Assembly: GCA_001570385.1 (NCBI GenBank)
Contig: BBYL01000024.1
Location: 83,965 to 147,964, forward strand
Reading direction: 5' to 3'
DNA from: Microtetraspora glauca
GTDB lineage: Bacteria > Actinomycetota > Actinomycetes > Streptosporangiales > Streptosporangiaceae
Length of the DNA stretch: 64,000 nucleotides
The position numbers were made by a program, and so were the translations under genes. Positions within the stretch are counted from its first letter, which is position 1, and every line of letters starts with the position of its first letter. A model generated the notes under the pieces. The model searched no databases. It saw only the letters and a program-made list of their open reading frames with translations, and was not told the origin of the DNA. This document shows, in pieces, positions 8,216-16,512 of this stretch.

Positions 8216-8266
8216 CGTGATCCTTGTGCCGTGCTGTTCACGGAACAGCGCGGCACAAGGATTACG
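8216..8266 (+). terminator. Very long hairpin between frr and cdsA
   Basis: A stem of 24 base pairs (two of them G-U in RNA) with a three-base loop ACG. The left arm is 8216-8239 and the right arm 8243-8266; the core ATCCTTGTGCCG pairs with CGGCACAAGGAT. It begins 18 bases after the frr stop and ends 20 bases before cdsA. There is no U-tract. It most likely ends or attenuates the frr transcript. Confidence 0.75.
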
Positions 8267-8286
8267 TGTATAGGGAGTAGAGCAGG

Positions 8287-9228
8287 TTGGACGGAACGGC
8301 TGCTGGCGACCGGGACTCGGCCGAGAACATGGCCGGTTCCTCCAGCGATGGGCGCGATGCCGCACGAAACGGGTCATCCAACGGCTCGCCCAACGGGTCA
8401 CCCGGTCCGGCGGCCGGCGGGAGCCGTACCGGCCGGAACCTGCCGGTCGCGATAGCGGTCGGCGTCGCGCTGGGCGTGCTGGTCATCGGTTCGCTGTACG
8501 TCGTCAAGGTCGTCTTCCTGCTGGTCGTGCTGGCGGCCGTGGGGCTGGGCGTCCACGAGCTCGTCCGGGCGCTCGCGGCCCGTGGCGTGCGCGCGCCGCT
8601 CGTCCCGTCGCTCGCCGGTACGGCCGCCATGCTCGGCGGCGCGTACTGGGGCGGGCCGGTGTCCCTGGTCGGCGCGTTCGCGCTGACCGTGATGGTGCTG
8701 CTGACCTGGCGTATGTTCCAGGGCATCGACGGCTACGTCCGTGACGCCACCGGCAGTGTGCTGGTCGCCGCCTACCCGTCGTTGCTGGCCGGCTTCGTCG
8801 CGCTGCTGCTCGTCCCCGACGATGGCCCCGACCGCGTGGTCATCTTCATCGCTGTCACAGTTTGCAGTGATATTGGGGGATATTTCGCGGGAATTCTCTT
8901 CGGCAAGCACAAGATGTCGCCGATCATCAGCCCCAAGAAGACCTGGGAAGGGTTCACCGGGTCCGCCGTGGCCTGCGTCGTCGCGGGTGCGCTGCTCGTG
9001 CACTTCCTGTTGGACGGGGCGTACTGGCAGGGCGCGCTCCTCGGCGCGGTCGTGGTCGTCTGTGCCACGCTCGGCGACCTGATCGAGTCGGTGATCAAGA
9101 GAGATCTCGGCATCAAGGACATGGGCACGCTGCTGCCCGGCCACGGCGGTGTGATGGACCGCCTCGACTCCCTGCTCTTCACCCTGGTCCCCGTCTGGCT
9201 GCTGCTGCAGCTGTTCATCCCGTCCTGA
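8287..9228 (+). CDS. cdsA: Phosphatidate cytidylyltransferase
   Basis: CDP-diacylglycerol synthase turns phosphatidic acid and CTP into CDP-diacylglycerol, precursor of phosphatidylglycerol, cardiolipin and phosphatidylinositol. The 313-residue membrane protein has about eight hydrophobic segments and the family signature in its C-terminal part: SPKKTWEGFTGS, then GDLIESVIKRDLGIKDMGTL and PGHGGVMDRLDSLLF. About 50 residues at the N-terminus are polar, rich in Gly, Ser, Asn and Pro, and probably disordered. The TTG at 8287, with GGGAG at 8273-8277, is the first usable start; an ATG at 8329 is the alternative. Confidence 0.93.
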   Translation: MDGTAAGDRDSAENMAGSSSDGRDAARNGSSNGSPNGSPGPAAGGSRTGRNLPVAIAVGVALGVLVIGSLYVVKVVFLLVVLAAVGLGVHELVRALAARGVRAPLVPSLAGTAAMLGGAYWGGPVSLVGAFALTVMVLLTWRMFQGIDGYVRDATGSVLVAAYPSLLAGFVALLLVPDDGPDRVVIFIAVTVCSDIGGYFAGILFGKHKMSPIISPKKTWEGFTGSAVACVVAGALLVHFLLDGAYWQGALLGAVVVVCATLGDLIESVIKRDLGIKDMGTLLPGHGGVMDRLDSLLFTLVPVWLLLQLFIPS

Positions 9229-9470
9229 CGGGGATCTCACCGGCGGTTCCGCGCGGATCGCGAAGGTAAGCTACGAGGACGCCTGGGCCCGCCCGGCGAC
9301 GACGGCCCGGACGCGGCGTCCCAGGAAGCGGATCACCGCTGCGTTCACGAGGCCCCCGGGTACGGCTCGCCGGAAGCCGGCTCGGGCCATCCCGGGCCGG
9401 AGCGTCCCGGGCGAGGACGGATCCCCGAAAATCCGGCAGACCAGACGAGCGAGAGATCGGAAGTGACCGC

Positions 9471-10595
9471 GTGAGCGAGCAGCCGACCAGGAACGCCGCC
9501 CAGCTCACCCTCGTGGCGCCGCGCCGTGCCAAGCCGCAGCGGCACCTGGCCGACCTGACCATGGCCGAGCGCCGTGCGGCGGTCGCCGAGCTGGGTGAGA
9601 AGCCGTTCCGCGCGGACCAGCTCTCCCGGCACTACTTCGCGAAGCTGACCGCGTCCCCCGACCAGATGACCGACCTGCCGGGTGAGACCCGCGAGCGGCT
9701 GGTGTCGCAGCTGATGCCGTCGCTGCTGACCCCCGTACGCGAGATCACCTGCGACGACGGCATGACGCGTAAGACGCTGTGGAAGCTGTTCGACGGCTCC
9801 CTCGTCGAGTCGGTGTTGATGCGCTATACCGACCGCGTCACGATGTGCGTCTCCTCCCAGGCCGGATGCGGCATGAACTGCCCGTTCTGCGCCACCGGCC
9901 AGGCCGGCCTGACCAGGAACATGTCGACGGGCGAGATCGTCGAGCAGGTCGTCGCCGGAGCCCGCGCGCTCGCGGCCGGCGAGGTCCCCGGCGGACCCGG
10001 CAGGGTGAGCAACATCGTCTTCATGGGCATGGGCGAGCCGATGGCCAACTACAAGGCCGTCATCGGCGCGGTCCACCGGCTCGTCGATCCCTCGCCCGAA
10101 GGGCTCGGCATCTCCGCGCGTGGTGTCACCGTGTCCACCGTGGGCCTCGTCCCCGCGATCGAGAAGCTGGCGGGCGAGGGGCTGCCCGTGACGCTGGCAG
10201 TGTCACTCCACGCGCCCGACGACGAGCTGCGCGACACCCTGGTGCCGATCAACACCCGGTGGAAGGTCGCCGAGGTGCTCGGCGCGGCCTGGGACTACGC
10301 CGCGCGGACCAAGCGCCGGGTCTCCATCGAGTACGCCCTGATCAAGGACATCAACGACCAGGAGTGGCGGGCCGATCTGCTCGGCCGGCTGCTCAAGGGC
10401 AAGCTCGCGCACGTCAACCTCATCCCGCTGAACCCCACGCCGGGATCCAAGTGGACCGCCTCCCGGCCCGAGGACGAGCGTGCCTTCGTCCGCCGTCTGG
10501 AGTCGCACGGCGTCGCGGTCACCGTCCGAGACACCCGCGGCCGCGAGATCGACGGCGCCTGCGGCCAGCTCGCCGCCGCGTCACCCCAGTCCTGA
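9471..10595 (+). CDS. rlmN: 23S rRNA (adenine2503-C2)-methyltransferase
   Basis: RlmN is a radical-SAM enzyme that methylates A2503 of 23S rRNA, and A37 of some tRNAs, near the peptidyl-transferase centre. The iron-sulfur motif CGMNCPFC is at about residues 132-139 and follows MCVSSQAG. NIVFMGMGEPMANY, the VSTVGLVP segment and the C-terminal VRDTRGREIDGACGQL, which carries the resolving cysteine, are all present. The length of 374 is typical. The GTG at 9471 lies 242 bases after cdsA, in a stretch without other genes, so it may have its own promoter. Confidence 0.96.
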   Translation: MSEQPTRNAAQLTLVAPRRAKPQRHLADLTMAERRAAVAELGEKPFRADQLSRHYFAKLTASPDQMTDLPGETRERLVSQLMPSLLTPVREITCDDGMTRKTLWKLFDGSLVESVLMRYTDRVTMCVSSQAGCGMNCPFCATGQAGLTRNMSTGEIVEQVVAGARALAAGEVPGGPGRVSNIVFMGMGEPMANYKAVIGAVHRLVDPSPEGLGISARGVTVSTVGLVPAIEKLAGEGLPVTLAVSLHAPDDELRDTLVPINTRWKVAEVLGAAWDYAARTKRRVSIEYALIKDINDQEWRADLLGRLLKGKLAHVNLIPLNPTPGSKWTASRPEDERAFVRRLESHGVAVTVRDTRGREIDGACGQLAAASPQS

Positions 10596-10650
10596 GCCCG
10601 GCCGTACACGTCCTGAGCCCGGCTCGCCTGCGGTGCTGAAGACCGTCGTC

Positions 10651-11313
10651 TCAGGGACGGGTACGGCGCAGCCGGGCGTACGCGGCGAGGCCGAGCACCG
10701 GCCACAGGAGCGACCACGCGGCCAGCGCGGGGAAGTGCGCGAGCAGTTCGCCGTGGTTAGCCTCGCGCATCCAGGTCATGACCGGGACCGTGAGCCAGGG
10801 AAGCCCGGACATGCTGAGCAGCAGCACCGCGAGGTAGCCGAGGAGCAGCACCAGCGTGGAGGTCGCCGGCGAGCTGAGGATCGGACGGCTGGTCAGCGCG
10901 CCGAGCGTGGTGCCCGCCAGGATGGCGAGCAGGTGCAGTCCGACGCCCGCGAGCACGGCGGCGGTGCTCGGTCCGTCCGACAGCCGTAGGACGAGCGCGG
11001 CGAAGGAGATCGCCGCCAGCCCGGAGTTGAAGATCCACGCCGCCACGATCCCGGCGGTCGCCTCCGCGCGGCCGACGGCCGTGATGGCGATCATCCGCTG
11101 CTCGTCCGGCTCGCCGTCCAGGAGCCCGCGCGCGGCCCAGGCGAAGACCGGGATCAGGATGGCGGCCGAATCGGCCATGGCCCCCAGCTCGGCGCCGGAG
11201 GGCACCGGCCCCGCGTACAGGATGCCCAGCAGGACCAGGAGGCCGATGAGCGGCTGGAACGCCCGGTGGGATCTCACGTACGCGGCGATCCTGAACCGCG
11301 CCAGGGCGATCAT
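10651..11313 (-). CDS. ABC transporter permease-like membrane protein
   Basis: A 220-residue protein with about six hydrophobic segments, starting MIALARFRIAAYVRSHRAFQ, as in ABC-2-type permeases. SAAILIPVFAWAARGLLDGE and AEATAGIVAAWIFNSGLAAI are membrane segments. Its start overlaps the stop of the upstream ATPase gene by four bases, so they are co-translated and should form one transporter. It is short for an ABC-2 permease and no substrate can be named. The gene ends about 55 bases from the convergent rlmN. Confidence 0.72.
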   Translation of the reverse strand: MIALARFRIAAYVRSHRAFQPLIGLLVLLGILYAGPVPSGAELGAMADSAAILIPVFAWAARGLLDGEPDEQRMIAITAVGRAEATAGIVAAWIFNSGLAAISFAALVLRLSDGPSTAAVLAGVGLHLLAILAGTTLGALTSRPILSSPATSTLVLLLGYLAVLLLSMSGLPWLTVPVMTWMREANHGELLAHFPALAAWSLLWPVLGLAAYARLRRTRP

Positions 11314-12119
11314 TCCGCCACCTCCGCCTCGGACATCCGTACGGTGTGGCCTTCTTCACGCAGGCGGGCCGCCAGCTCGCGGGCCCGCGAGGCCGTGACC
11401 GTGACCTCCAGGATGGTCACCCTCTCCGCGGGCTCGGCCTCTCCCGGATCGTCAGGACCCGGCGCGACCTCACGCGCGGTTGTCTCGCCGACCTCGACGC
11501 GGCGCAGCCCGGAGAAGCCGCGTAGGTCTCCCTGGTGGTCGCTGAGGACCACCGTGCCGCCGCGTTCCGCCACCTCACCGATGATCACGGGCAGTTCCGT
11601 GCGGGTCGCGGCGTCCAGTCCGGCGAAGGGTTCGTCGAGGATCAGCAGTTCCGGCCCGCACAGGAGTGCCTGCGCCAGGCCCACCTTGTGCGCGCTGCCC
11701 TTGGACAGGTCGGGCAGCCGGTGGCCGAGGAGGTGCTCCATGCCGAGCCGCTCGGCCCAGATCTCCACCGCGCGAGGGTCGATACGGCGGATGCCCGCCA
11801 TGTGGCGCAGATAGCCCGCCACCGTGAACGGCTGCTCCGCCGGGAAGCGCTCAGGCGCGTACCCGACGACGCGGGGACGGTCGGCGATCACGCCGTCGAC
11901 GGGGGTCAGCAGTCCCGCCAGCAGCCGCAGCAGGGTGGACTTGCCCGCGCCGTTCCGTCCCACGATCTCGACCACGTCTCCGGGGGCGAGGGTCAGGTCC
12001 ACGTCGGAGAGCACCCAGGGGTCCTGGCGCCGATACCGGAAGGACAGGTTCGAGACGCGCATAGGTTCCGCAGGATATCCGGCGGGGCCGACATCCGCTG
12101 GCGTCGCCATGATGAACAT
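11310..12119 (-). CDS. ABC transporter ATP-binding protein
   Basis: A 269-residue nucleotide-binding subunit. Walker A is GRNGAGKST (54-62), the signature is a divergent LSKGSAHKVGLAQAL, and Walker B is LLILDEPFAGLD. The signature has LSKGS rather than LSGGQ, as in many ABC-2-type exporters. After the ATPase core, the C-terminal 60 residues resemble the small regulatory domain of export ATPases. The first start is at 12119, but ATG codons at residues 4 and 20 are alternatives; none has a strong ribosome site. It partners the overlapping permease. Confidence 0.85.
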   Translation of the reverse strand: MFIMATPADVGPAGYPAEPMRVSNLSFRYRRQDPWVLSDVDLTLAPGDVVEIVGRNGAGKSTLLRLLAGLLTPVDGVIADRPRVVGYAPERFPAEQPFTVAGYLRHMAGIRRIDPRAVEIWAERLGMEHLLGHRLPDLSKGSAHKVGLAQALLCGPELLILDEPFAGLDAATRTELPVIIGEVAERGGTVVLSDHQGDLRGFSGLRRVEVGETTAREVAPGPDDPGEAEPAERVTILEVTVTASRARELAARLREEGHTVRMSEAEVAE

Positions 12120-12158
12120 ATTCGCGGTTCGGCATGATTCTTCGTGATCGAACCCTGC

Positions 12159-12704
12159 CTACGTGTTCGTCATGACCGCCGTGGAGTCCGCCCGCCACAG
12201 GTGCGCGGCACAGGCCTTGGACGCGGCCGCGACCAGGTCGTTGCCCGGCCACGCCACGAGCTGGAACCAGACGGACTTGCCCGTCGGGGTGAGGGTCCAG
12301 CCCCAGTCGTGGGAGAGGGCCTGGACGATGGCGAGTCCTCGGCCGCGAAGCTCGGAATCCGTGGCCCGGCGCGGGCGCGGGAGGGCCGCGCAGCAGTCGT
12401 GGACCTCCACCACGATCAACTCCCGCTCGCGGCCGACCGTGACGCGGACGGTGCTCGTGGCCGGCACGCTCACGGCCCCGTGGGTCAAGGCGTTGGTGAC
12501 GAGCTCGGAGGCCAGGAGTTCGGCGACCTCCTGGACGTCCTCCGCCGCGTTCCAGTCGGCGGCGACGTCACGGACGAACCGGCGGGCGGAGGCCAGGCAT
12601 CTCCCGTCGCGCGGGATCCACTTCTCGCCAAGGACGGGAACGCGCGGATCCGGTGTGCGTCGGCGTTCGGCGAATGCCGTACCGACCTTGAGCGCCTCTT
12701 CCAT
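12159..12704 (-). CDS. RsbW-like ATP-binding protein (anti-sigma kinase family)
   Basis: A 181-residue protein of the HATPase_c_2 family, related to the anti-sigma kinases RsbW and SpoIIAB. LLASELVTNALTHGAVSVPA (about 66-85) is the N-box with its Mg-binding Asn; VEVHDCCAALPRP is the G1 region with the D-x-(G/C) element; RGRGLAIVQALSHDWGW is the G2 box. Such proteins bind and phosphorylate anti-anti-sigma factors or hold sigma factors, but no partner of that kind is adjacent. It lies next to an XRE regulator and a DUF397 protein, which together resemble the abaA/whiJ-type modules of Streptomyces. Confidence 0.83.
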   Translation of the reverse strand: MEEALKVGTAFAERRRTPDPRVPVLGEKWIPRDGRCLASARRFVRDVAADWNAAEDVQEVAELLASELVTNALTHGAVSVPATSTVRVTVGRERELIVVEVHDCCAALPRPRRATDSELRGRGLAIVQALSHDWGWTLTPTGKSVWFQLVAWPGNDLVAAASKACAAHLWRADSTAVMTNT

Positions 12705-13082
12705 CAGGTTCGCGCGGTGGGGCCGCCTGCTGTGGCCGGCGGAGGAATCCGCGCTCCCTCCCCTCGGATTTCGTGGGTGCGTGTCGACGGCGTGATGGCC
12801 TGGTCACTGATGGTGGGAGATGGGTGTGCGTGGCTCGTTCACGTCCCTGCCGCACCCCGTCGGCACGCGGGCCGCCGCGCTCGCCGCACGCCTTGAGGAT
12901 CATCGTCGGCTGTACGACGCCGCATTGGAGCACCGCGGGCGGAGGAGTCACAGATGTTCTCCCGGTCTTGGATTTCTCGGTCCAGACTGCCGAGCTGGGA
13001 CTACTGTCAGTAGGGGATTCGTTACCAAGCCCATGTTTTGAAGGCCGCACCCGTGTCGTTGAACTCCGGCAAAGGAGGCATT
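12705..13082. other. Divergent intergenic region, RsbW-like / XRE genes
   Basis: No convincing gene. It separates the minus-strand RsbW-like gene from the plus-strand XRE gene and so should hold both promoters. A perfect 13-base palindrome, CTACTGTCAGTAG, lies at 13001-13013, 70 bases before the XRE start, and is a candidate operator. Confidence 0.45.
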
Positions 13083-13862
13083 GTGGGGGATTTCTATTCA
13101 CCGCAGGCGATATGGGGCAGGGAGCTGCGCCACTACCGGCAGGAAGCCGGACTGACGCAGGCCCAGCTGGCCGAGAGGATCCACTTCAGCGAATCCCTGA
13201 TCAGCGGGGTGGAGACCGGCCAGATCCCGGCCAGCCAGGAGTTCTCGCAGTGCTGCGACCACGCCCTCGGAACGGGCGGCGCACTGCACCGGCTCCTCGA
13301 CTGGCGGCGAGGCCAGGTCTTCCCCTCCTGGTTCGGCAAGTGGCGCGACAAGGAACGGATGGCCACCACGCTGCGGACCTACGAGCCGCTGCTGATCCCG
13401 GGCCTGCTCCAGACCGAGGCGTACGCGCGGGTGCTGCTGCGCGGTGACGAGGCGGCCGTGTCCGGCCGCCTGAACCGGCAGCTCATCCTGACCCGCGAGG
13501 AGCCCGAGCCGCCGACCTTCCGGTGCGTGATCGACGAGGGCGTGCTCCATCGGCCGATCGGCGGGCCGGAGGTGATGCGGGAGCAACTCGGCCATCTGGT
13601 CGGGATGATCGGCCCGCGGCTGAGCGTGCAGGTGGTCCCGCACGGGATGCACTCCGGACTGCTCGGCGCCTTCGTCCTGGCGACCCTGGACGGGGGAGCC
13701 GCCGTACTTTATGCGGAGACGGCCGTCCGGGGCATCACCACCAGCGACCAGGAGGACGTCAGCGCGGCGGTCGAGCGGTTTGAGGCCATTCGTACCGAAG
13801 CGTTGCCGCTGGGCATGTCCATTGAGCTCATTAAGAGAACGGCAGAGGAACGATGGACCTGA
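13083..13862 (+). CDS. XRE-family regulator with DUF5753-type C-terminal domain
   Basis: A 260-residue regulator. The Cro/C1 helix-turn-helix is LRHYRQEAGLTQAQLAERIH plus FSESLISGVETGQ (about 11-45). The C-terminal domain, with YEPLLIPGLLQTEAYARVLL, is the Scr1/DUF5753-type sensor domain found in very many actinomycete paralogues. Although the frame opens at 13038, AAAGGAGG at 13071-13078 supports the GTG at 13083. It overlaps the DUF397 gene by ten bases. In Streptomyces such pairs (WhiJ, AbaA and relatives) control development or antibiotic production; here that is an inference. Confidence 0.9.
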   Translation: MGDFYSPQAIWGRELRHYRQEAGLTQAQLAERIHFSESLISGVETGQIPASQEFSQCCDHALGTGGALHRLLDWRRGQVFPSWFGKWRDKERMATTLRTYEPLLIPGLLQTEAYARVLLRGDEAAVSGRLNRQLILTREEPEPPTFRCVIDEGVLHRPIGGPEVMREQLGHLVGMIGPRLSVQVVPHGMHSGLLGAFVLATLDGGAAVLYAETAVRGITTSDQEDVSAAVERFEAIRTEALPLGMSIELIKRTAEERWT

Positions 13863-14149
13863 GCAATGCGCGGTGGCGTAAGTCGAGCTTCTCCGGTGAC
13901 AACGGCGGGAACTGCGTCGAAGTCGCCGAGCTGACCGGCGTCGCGGACTTTCGAACGGTCGGCCATGGCGGCGGCCCGGGTCACAGAGCCCGCCGTGTCG
14001 ACGCTCCCGATCACAAAACGGGTCACGGCCCGTTGATCGCCGTACGCGACTCCAAGGACCCGGACGGCCCCACGCTGTTCTTCACCCCCGCGGAATGGGA
14101 CGCATTCCTCGACGGCGTGAAGGCCGACGAGTTCGATCGCGGCCGGTAG
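13853..14149 (+). CDS. DUF397 small protein
   Basis: A 98-residue DUF397 protein, usual partner of XRE/DUF5753 regulators. It opens MDLSNARWRKSSFSGDNGGN, followed by CVEVAEL, and closes with PLIAVRDSKDPDGPTLFFTP and AEWDAFL. Between these blocks it has about 25 additional residues (HGGGPGHRARRVDAPDHKTG), so it is longer than the common 60-70 residues. It starts inside the end of the XRE gene, so translation is coupled. DUF397 proteins are thought to modulate the partner regulator; the mechanism is not known. Confidence 0.9.
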   Translation: MDLSNARWRKSSFSGDNGGNCVEVAELTGVADFRTVGHGGGPGHRARRVDAPDHKTGHGPLIAVRDSKDPDGPTLFFTPAEWDAFLDGVKADEFDRGR

Positions 14150-14259
14150 TGCCGGGCTCGGGACGGTGCGTGGGGTTCGCGTGATGTCCCGGCTCGCGCG
14201 GTCTTCCACGTACGTCCAGAATGGACAGGGTTTACCGTGCCGGGCCCGGGAGGACGTGC

Positions 14260-15036
14260 GTGAACCGCTTTCCACGTGTCAGGGGAGTGCGGCTGGGCTA
14301 TGACCCCGCCCAGGTGGACGATCTCGTCCACCGGATCGAGGGCACGCTCGGCCGGACCGAGCTCGACGGCCCCCCGATCACGGCCGACGAGATCCGGTCG
14401 GCCGCCTTCAGGGTCAGGCGCGGTGGCTACAACGAGACGGCGGTCGACTTCGCGCTCGACGCCTTCGTCGTCGCCGTGGAAGCCCTCGCGGCCCGCGCTC
14501 CGGACCCGGTGGTCTCGGAGCCCGCGCTCCCGATGGTCTCGGATCCGGTGGTCTCGGAGGTCGCGCACCCGGACCCGGTGGTCTCGGATCCGATGTCGTC
14601 GCCAGGTTCGGTGACACCCGGATCGGTGGTGGAAGCGGCGCCGCCTGTGGTGGTGGAGACACCGGAGCCCGCCGCCCACGAGGCTTCACACGATCAGGAG
14701 ATCCGGAGGGTGGATCCCGCACTCCCGGATTCCCGTACGGCGGGCCGGGACGGCGAAGTGGGGTGGGGGGACGGAGGGTTCGAGGCCCAGGCGGAGCGGA
14801 TCGAACGGGTCGCGTTCCGGCCGGGCCGGCTCGGCATGGGCTACGACGAGGACGAGGTGGACGCGTTCCTGGACCGCGTCGTCGCGACGCTGCGCGGGAC
14901 CGCCCACCGGCCGGTGACGTCCGACCAGGTCAGGAAGGCGACGTTCGCCACCGTCGTGTTCAAGACGGGGTACGCCATCGCCGACGTGGACGCCTTCCTG
15001 GCCGAGATCGCCGACGACTTGGAGCGCCGCGCGTAG
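14260..15036 (+). CDS. Protein with two DivIVA-like domains
   Basis: A 258-residue protein with two copies of the DivIVA/SepF-associated repeat. Copy one is LGYDPAQVDDLVHRIEGTL followed by ITADEIRSAAFRVRRGGYNE. Copy two is GMGYDEDEVDAFLDRVVATL followed by TSDQVRKATFATVVFKTGYA. A linker of about 80 residues between them contains repeated DPVVS(E/D) elements. DivIVA proteins bind curved membrane at poles and septa and guide apical growth in actinomycetes; this one lacks a long coiled coil and is probably a modulator. GGGAGGA at 14248-14254 supports the GTG at 14260 rather than the ATG at 14221. Confidence 0.82.
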   Translation: MNRFPRVRGVRLGYDPAQVDDLVHRIEGTLGRTELDGPPITADEIRSAAFRVRRGGYNETAVDFALDAFVVAVEALAARAPDPVVSEPALPMVSDPVVSEVAHPDPVVSDPMSSPGSVTPGSVVEAAPPVVVETPEPAAHEASHDQEIRRVDPALPDSRTAGRDGEVGWGDGGFEAQAERIERVAFRPGRLGMGYDEDEVDAFLDRVVATLRGTAHRPVTSDQVRKATFATVVFKTGYAIADVDAFLAEIADDLERRA

Positions 15037-15114
15037 CCGGGGGCGCGTGTCGGCGCGGATGGCCATGGATCTCGTGTGACCAATCCGGTACGGCGATATA
15101 GCACCATAGGGCGC

Positions 15115-16503
15115 ATGCTTCCCAGACGAACCCCCCTCGCCGCGATCGCCGCCGCCGCCGGCCTGGCTCTGATCGCCCCCACCGCCGCCCACGCGGACAC
15201 GTTCACGCCCGGTACGGCCGGGCTCGGTGACCCGTACTTCCCGAACGCGGGCAACGGCGGTTACGACGTGGCGCACTACGATCTCGCGTTGCGGTTCGAC
15301 CCGAAGACCCGCCATCTGAGCGCCACGGCCACGATCACCGCGACCGCCACTCAGGGCCTGTCCCGGTTCAACCTGGACTACTCGGGGCCCAAGATCAAAA
15401 AGGTCGAGGTGAACGGCAAGAAGGCCGCGTACAAGCGCAAGGGCCAGGAGCTCGTGGTGACCCCGCAGAGCGGGCTGCCCTCGGGTGAGAAGTTCACCGT
15501 CAAGGTGGCCTACGCCGGCAAGCCGCGGGCGATCAACGACAAGGCCCTCGGCAAGGAGGGGTGGATCAACACCAAGGACGGCGCGGTCGTCCTCTCCCAG
15601 CCCGACGGGGCGCGCAGCTGGTTCCCGGCGAACGACAACCCGACGGACAAGGCGACGTTCACGTTCACCGTCTCGACGCCGGTGGGGCTGACCGTCCTCG
15701 CGAACGGCGAGCCCAAGAACCCGGGCATCGCCTCCGTGCGGAACGGCTGGTCCACGGTGAAGTGGGAGATGAGCCAGCCCATGGCCACCTACCTCGCGAT
15801 GGTGGCGATCGGGAAGTTCAAGGTCACCGAGAGCACCGTGAACGGCATGCTCAACCTCACGGCCTACGACCCCTCGGTGGCGAAGAAGTCGAAGTACCTG
15901 CACCGGACCACGTCCAAGGTCGTCGCGTGGGGCGAGAAGGTCTTCGGCGACTATCCCTTCTCCTCGACCGGAGGGATCGGCGACAAGGTCAACGTCCAGT
16001 ACGCGCTGGAGACGCAGGGGCGTCCGGTCTACGACGGCGGCCCGACGGACGATCTGGAGATCGTGCACGAGCTGGCCCACCAGTGGTTCGGCAACAGCGT
16101 CGGCCTGCGGAGCTGGAAGGACATCTGGCTCAACGAGGGCTTCGCCAGCTACGCCGAGTGGCTGTACGTGGAGCAGCACGGCGGTCCGAAGGCCGAGAAG
16201 ACGTTCGCCCGCCTCTACAAGAACAAGAACGAGTTCTGGAAGGTCAAGACCGGCGACCCGGGCATGAAGAACATGTTCGACTGGGACGCCATCTACCAGC
16301 GCGGGGCGATGACGCTGCACGCGCTGCGCAAGAAGATCGGCGACGAGACGTTCTTCTCGCTGGTGAAGACCTGGGCGGAGCGCAACCGCCACACGACGGT
16401 CATCACCCGGGACTTCATCGACCTCGCCGAGGAGCTGTCCGGGCAGGACCTCGATCCGCTGTTCGACGCCTGGCTGTACAGCTCGAAGAAGCCCGCCCTG
16501 TGA
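15115..16503 (+). CDS. Secreted M1-family zinc metallopeptidase
   Basis: A 462-residue exported aminopeptidase-like enzyme. The start MLPRRTPLAAIAAAAGLALI is a signal peptide ending near AAHAD. After an N-terminal beta domain come the zinc motif HELAHQW (about residues 318-324) and the distant ligand in WLNEGFASYAEW, which together form HExxH-18-E. GAMxN is not evident in the substrate region; ALETQGRPVYDG takes its place, as in other actinobacterial secreted M1 enzymes. It lacks the C-terminal helical domain of full aminopeptidase N. A GTG at 15076 gives a longer version without a better ribosome site. It converges on the PucR gene, nine bases away. Confidence 0.88.
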   Translation: MLPRRTPLAAIAAAAGLALIAPTAAHADTFTPGTAGLGDPYFPNAGNGGYDVAHYDLALRFDPKTRHLSATATITATATQGLSRFNLDYSGPKIKKVEVNGKKAAYKRKGQELVVTPQSGLPSGEKFTVKVAYAGKPRAINDKALGKEGWINTKDGAVVLSQPDGARSWFPANDNPTDKATFTFTVSTPVGLTVLANGEPKNPGIASVRNGWSTVKWEMSQPMATYLAMVAIGKFKVTESTVNGMLNLTAYDPSVAKKSKYLHRTTSKVVAWGEKVFGDYPFSSTGGIGDKVNVQYALETQGRPVYDGGPTDDLEIVHELAHQWFGNSVGLRSWKDIWLNEGFASYAEWLYVEQHGGPKAEKTFARLYKNKNEFWKVKTGDPGMKNMFDWDAIYQRGAMTLHALRKKIGDETFFSLVKTWAERNRHTTVITRDFIDLAEELSGQDLDPLFDAWLYSSKKPAL

Positions 16504-16512
16504 CACCGGGGG

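Noticed and set aside
5915..8401. 828-codon open frame on the minus strand
   Set aside because: It lies opposite tsf, pyrH and frr, which are certain, and reads as the usual antisense shadow of GC-rich genes.
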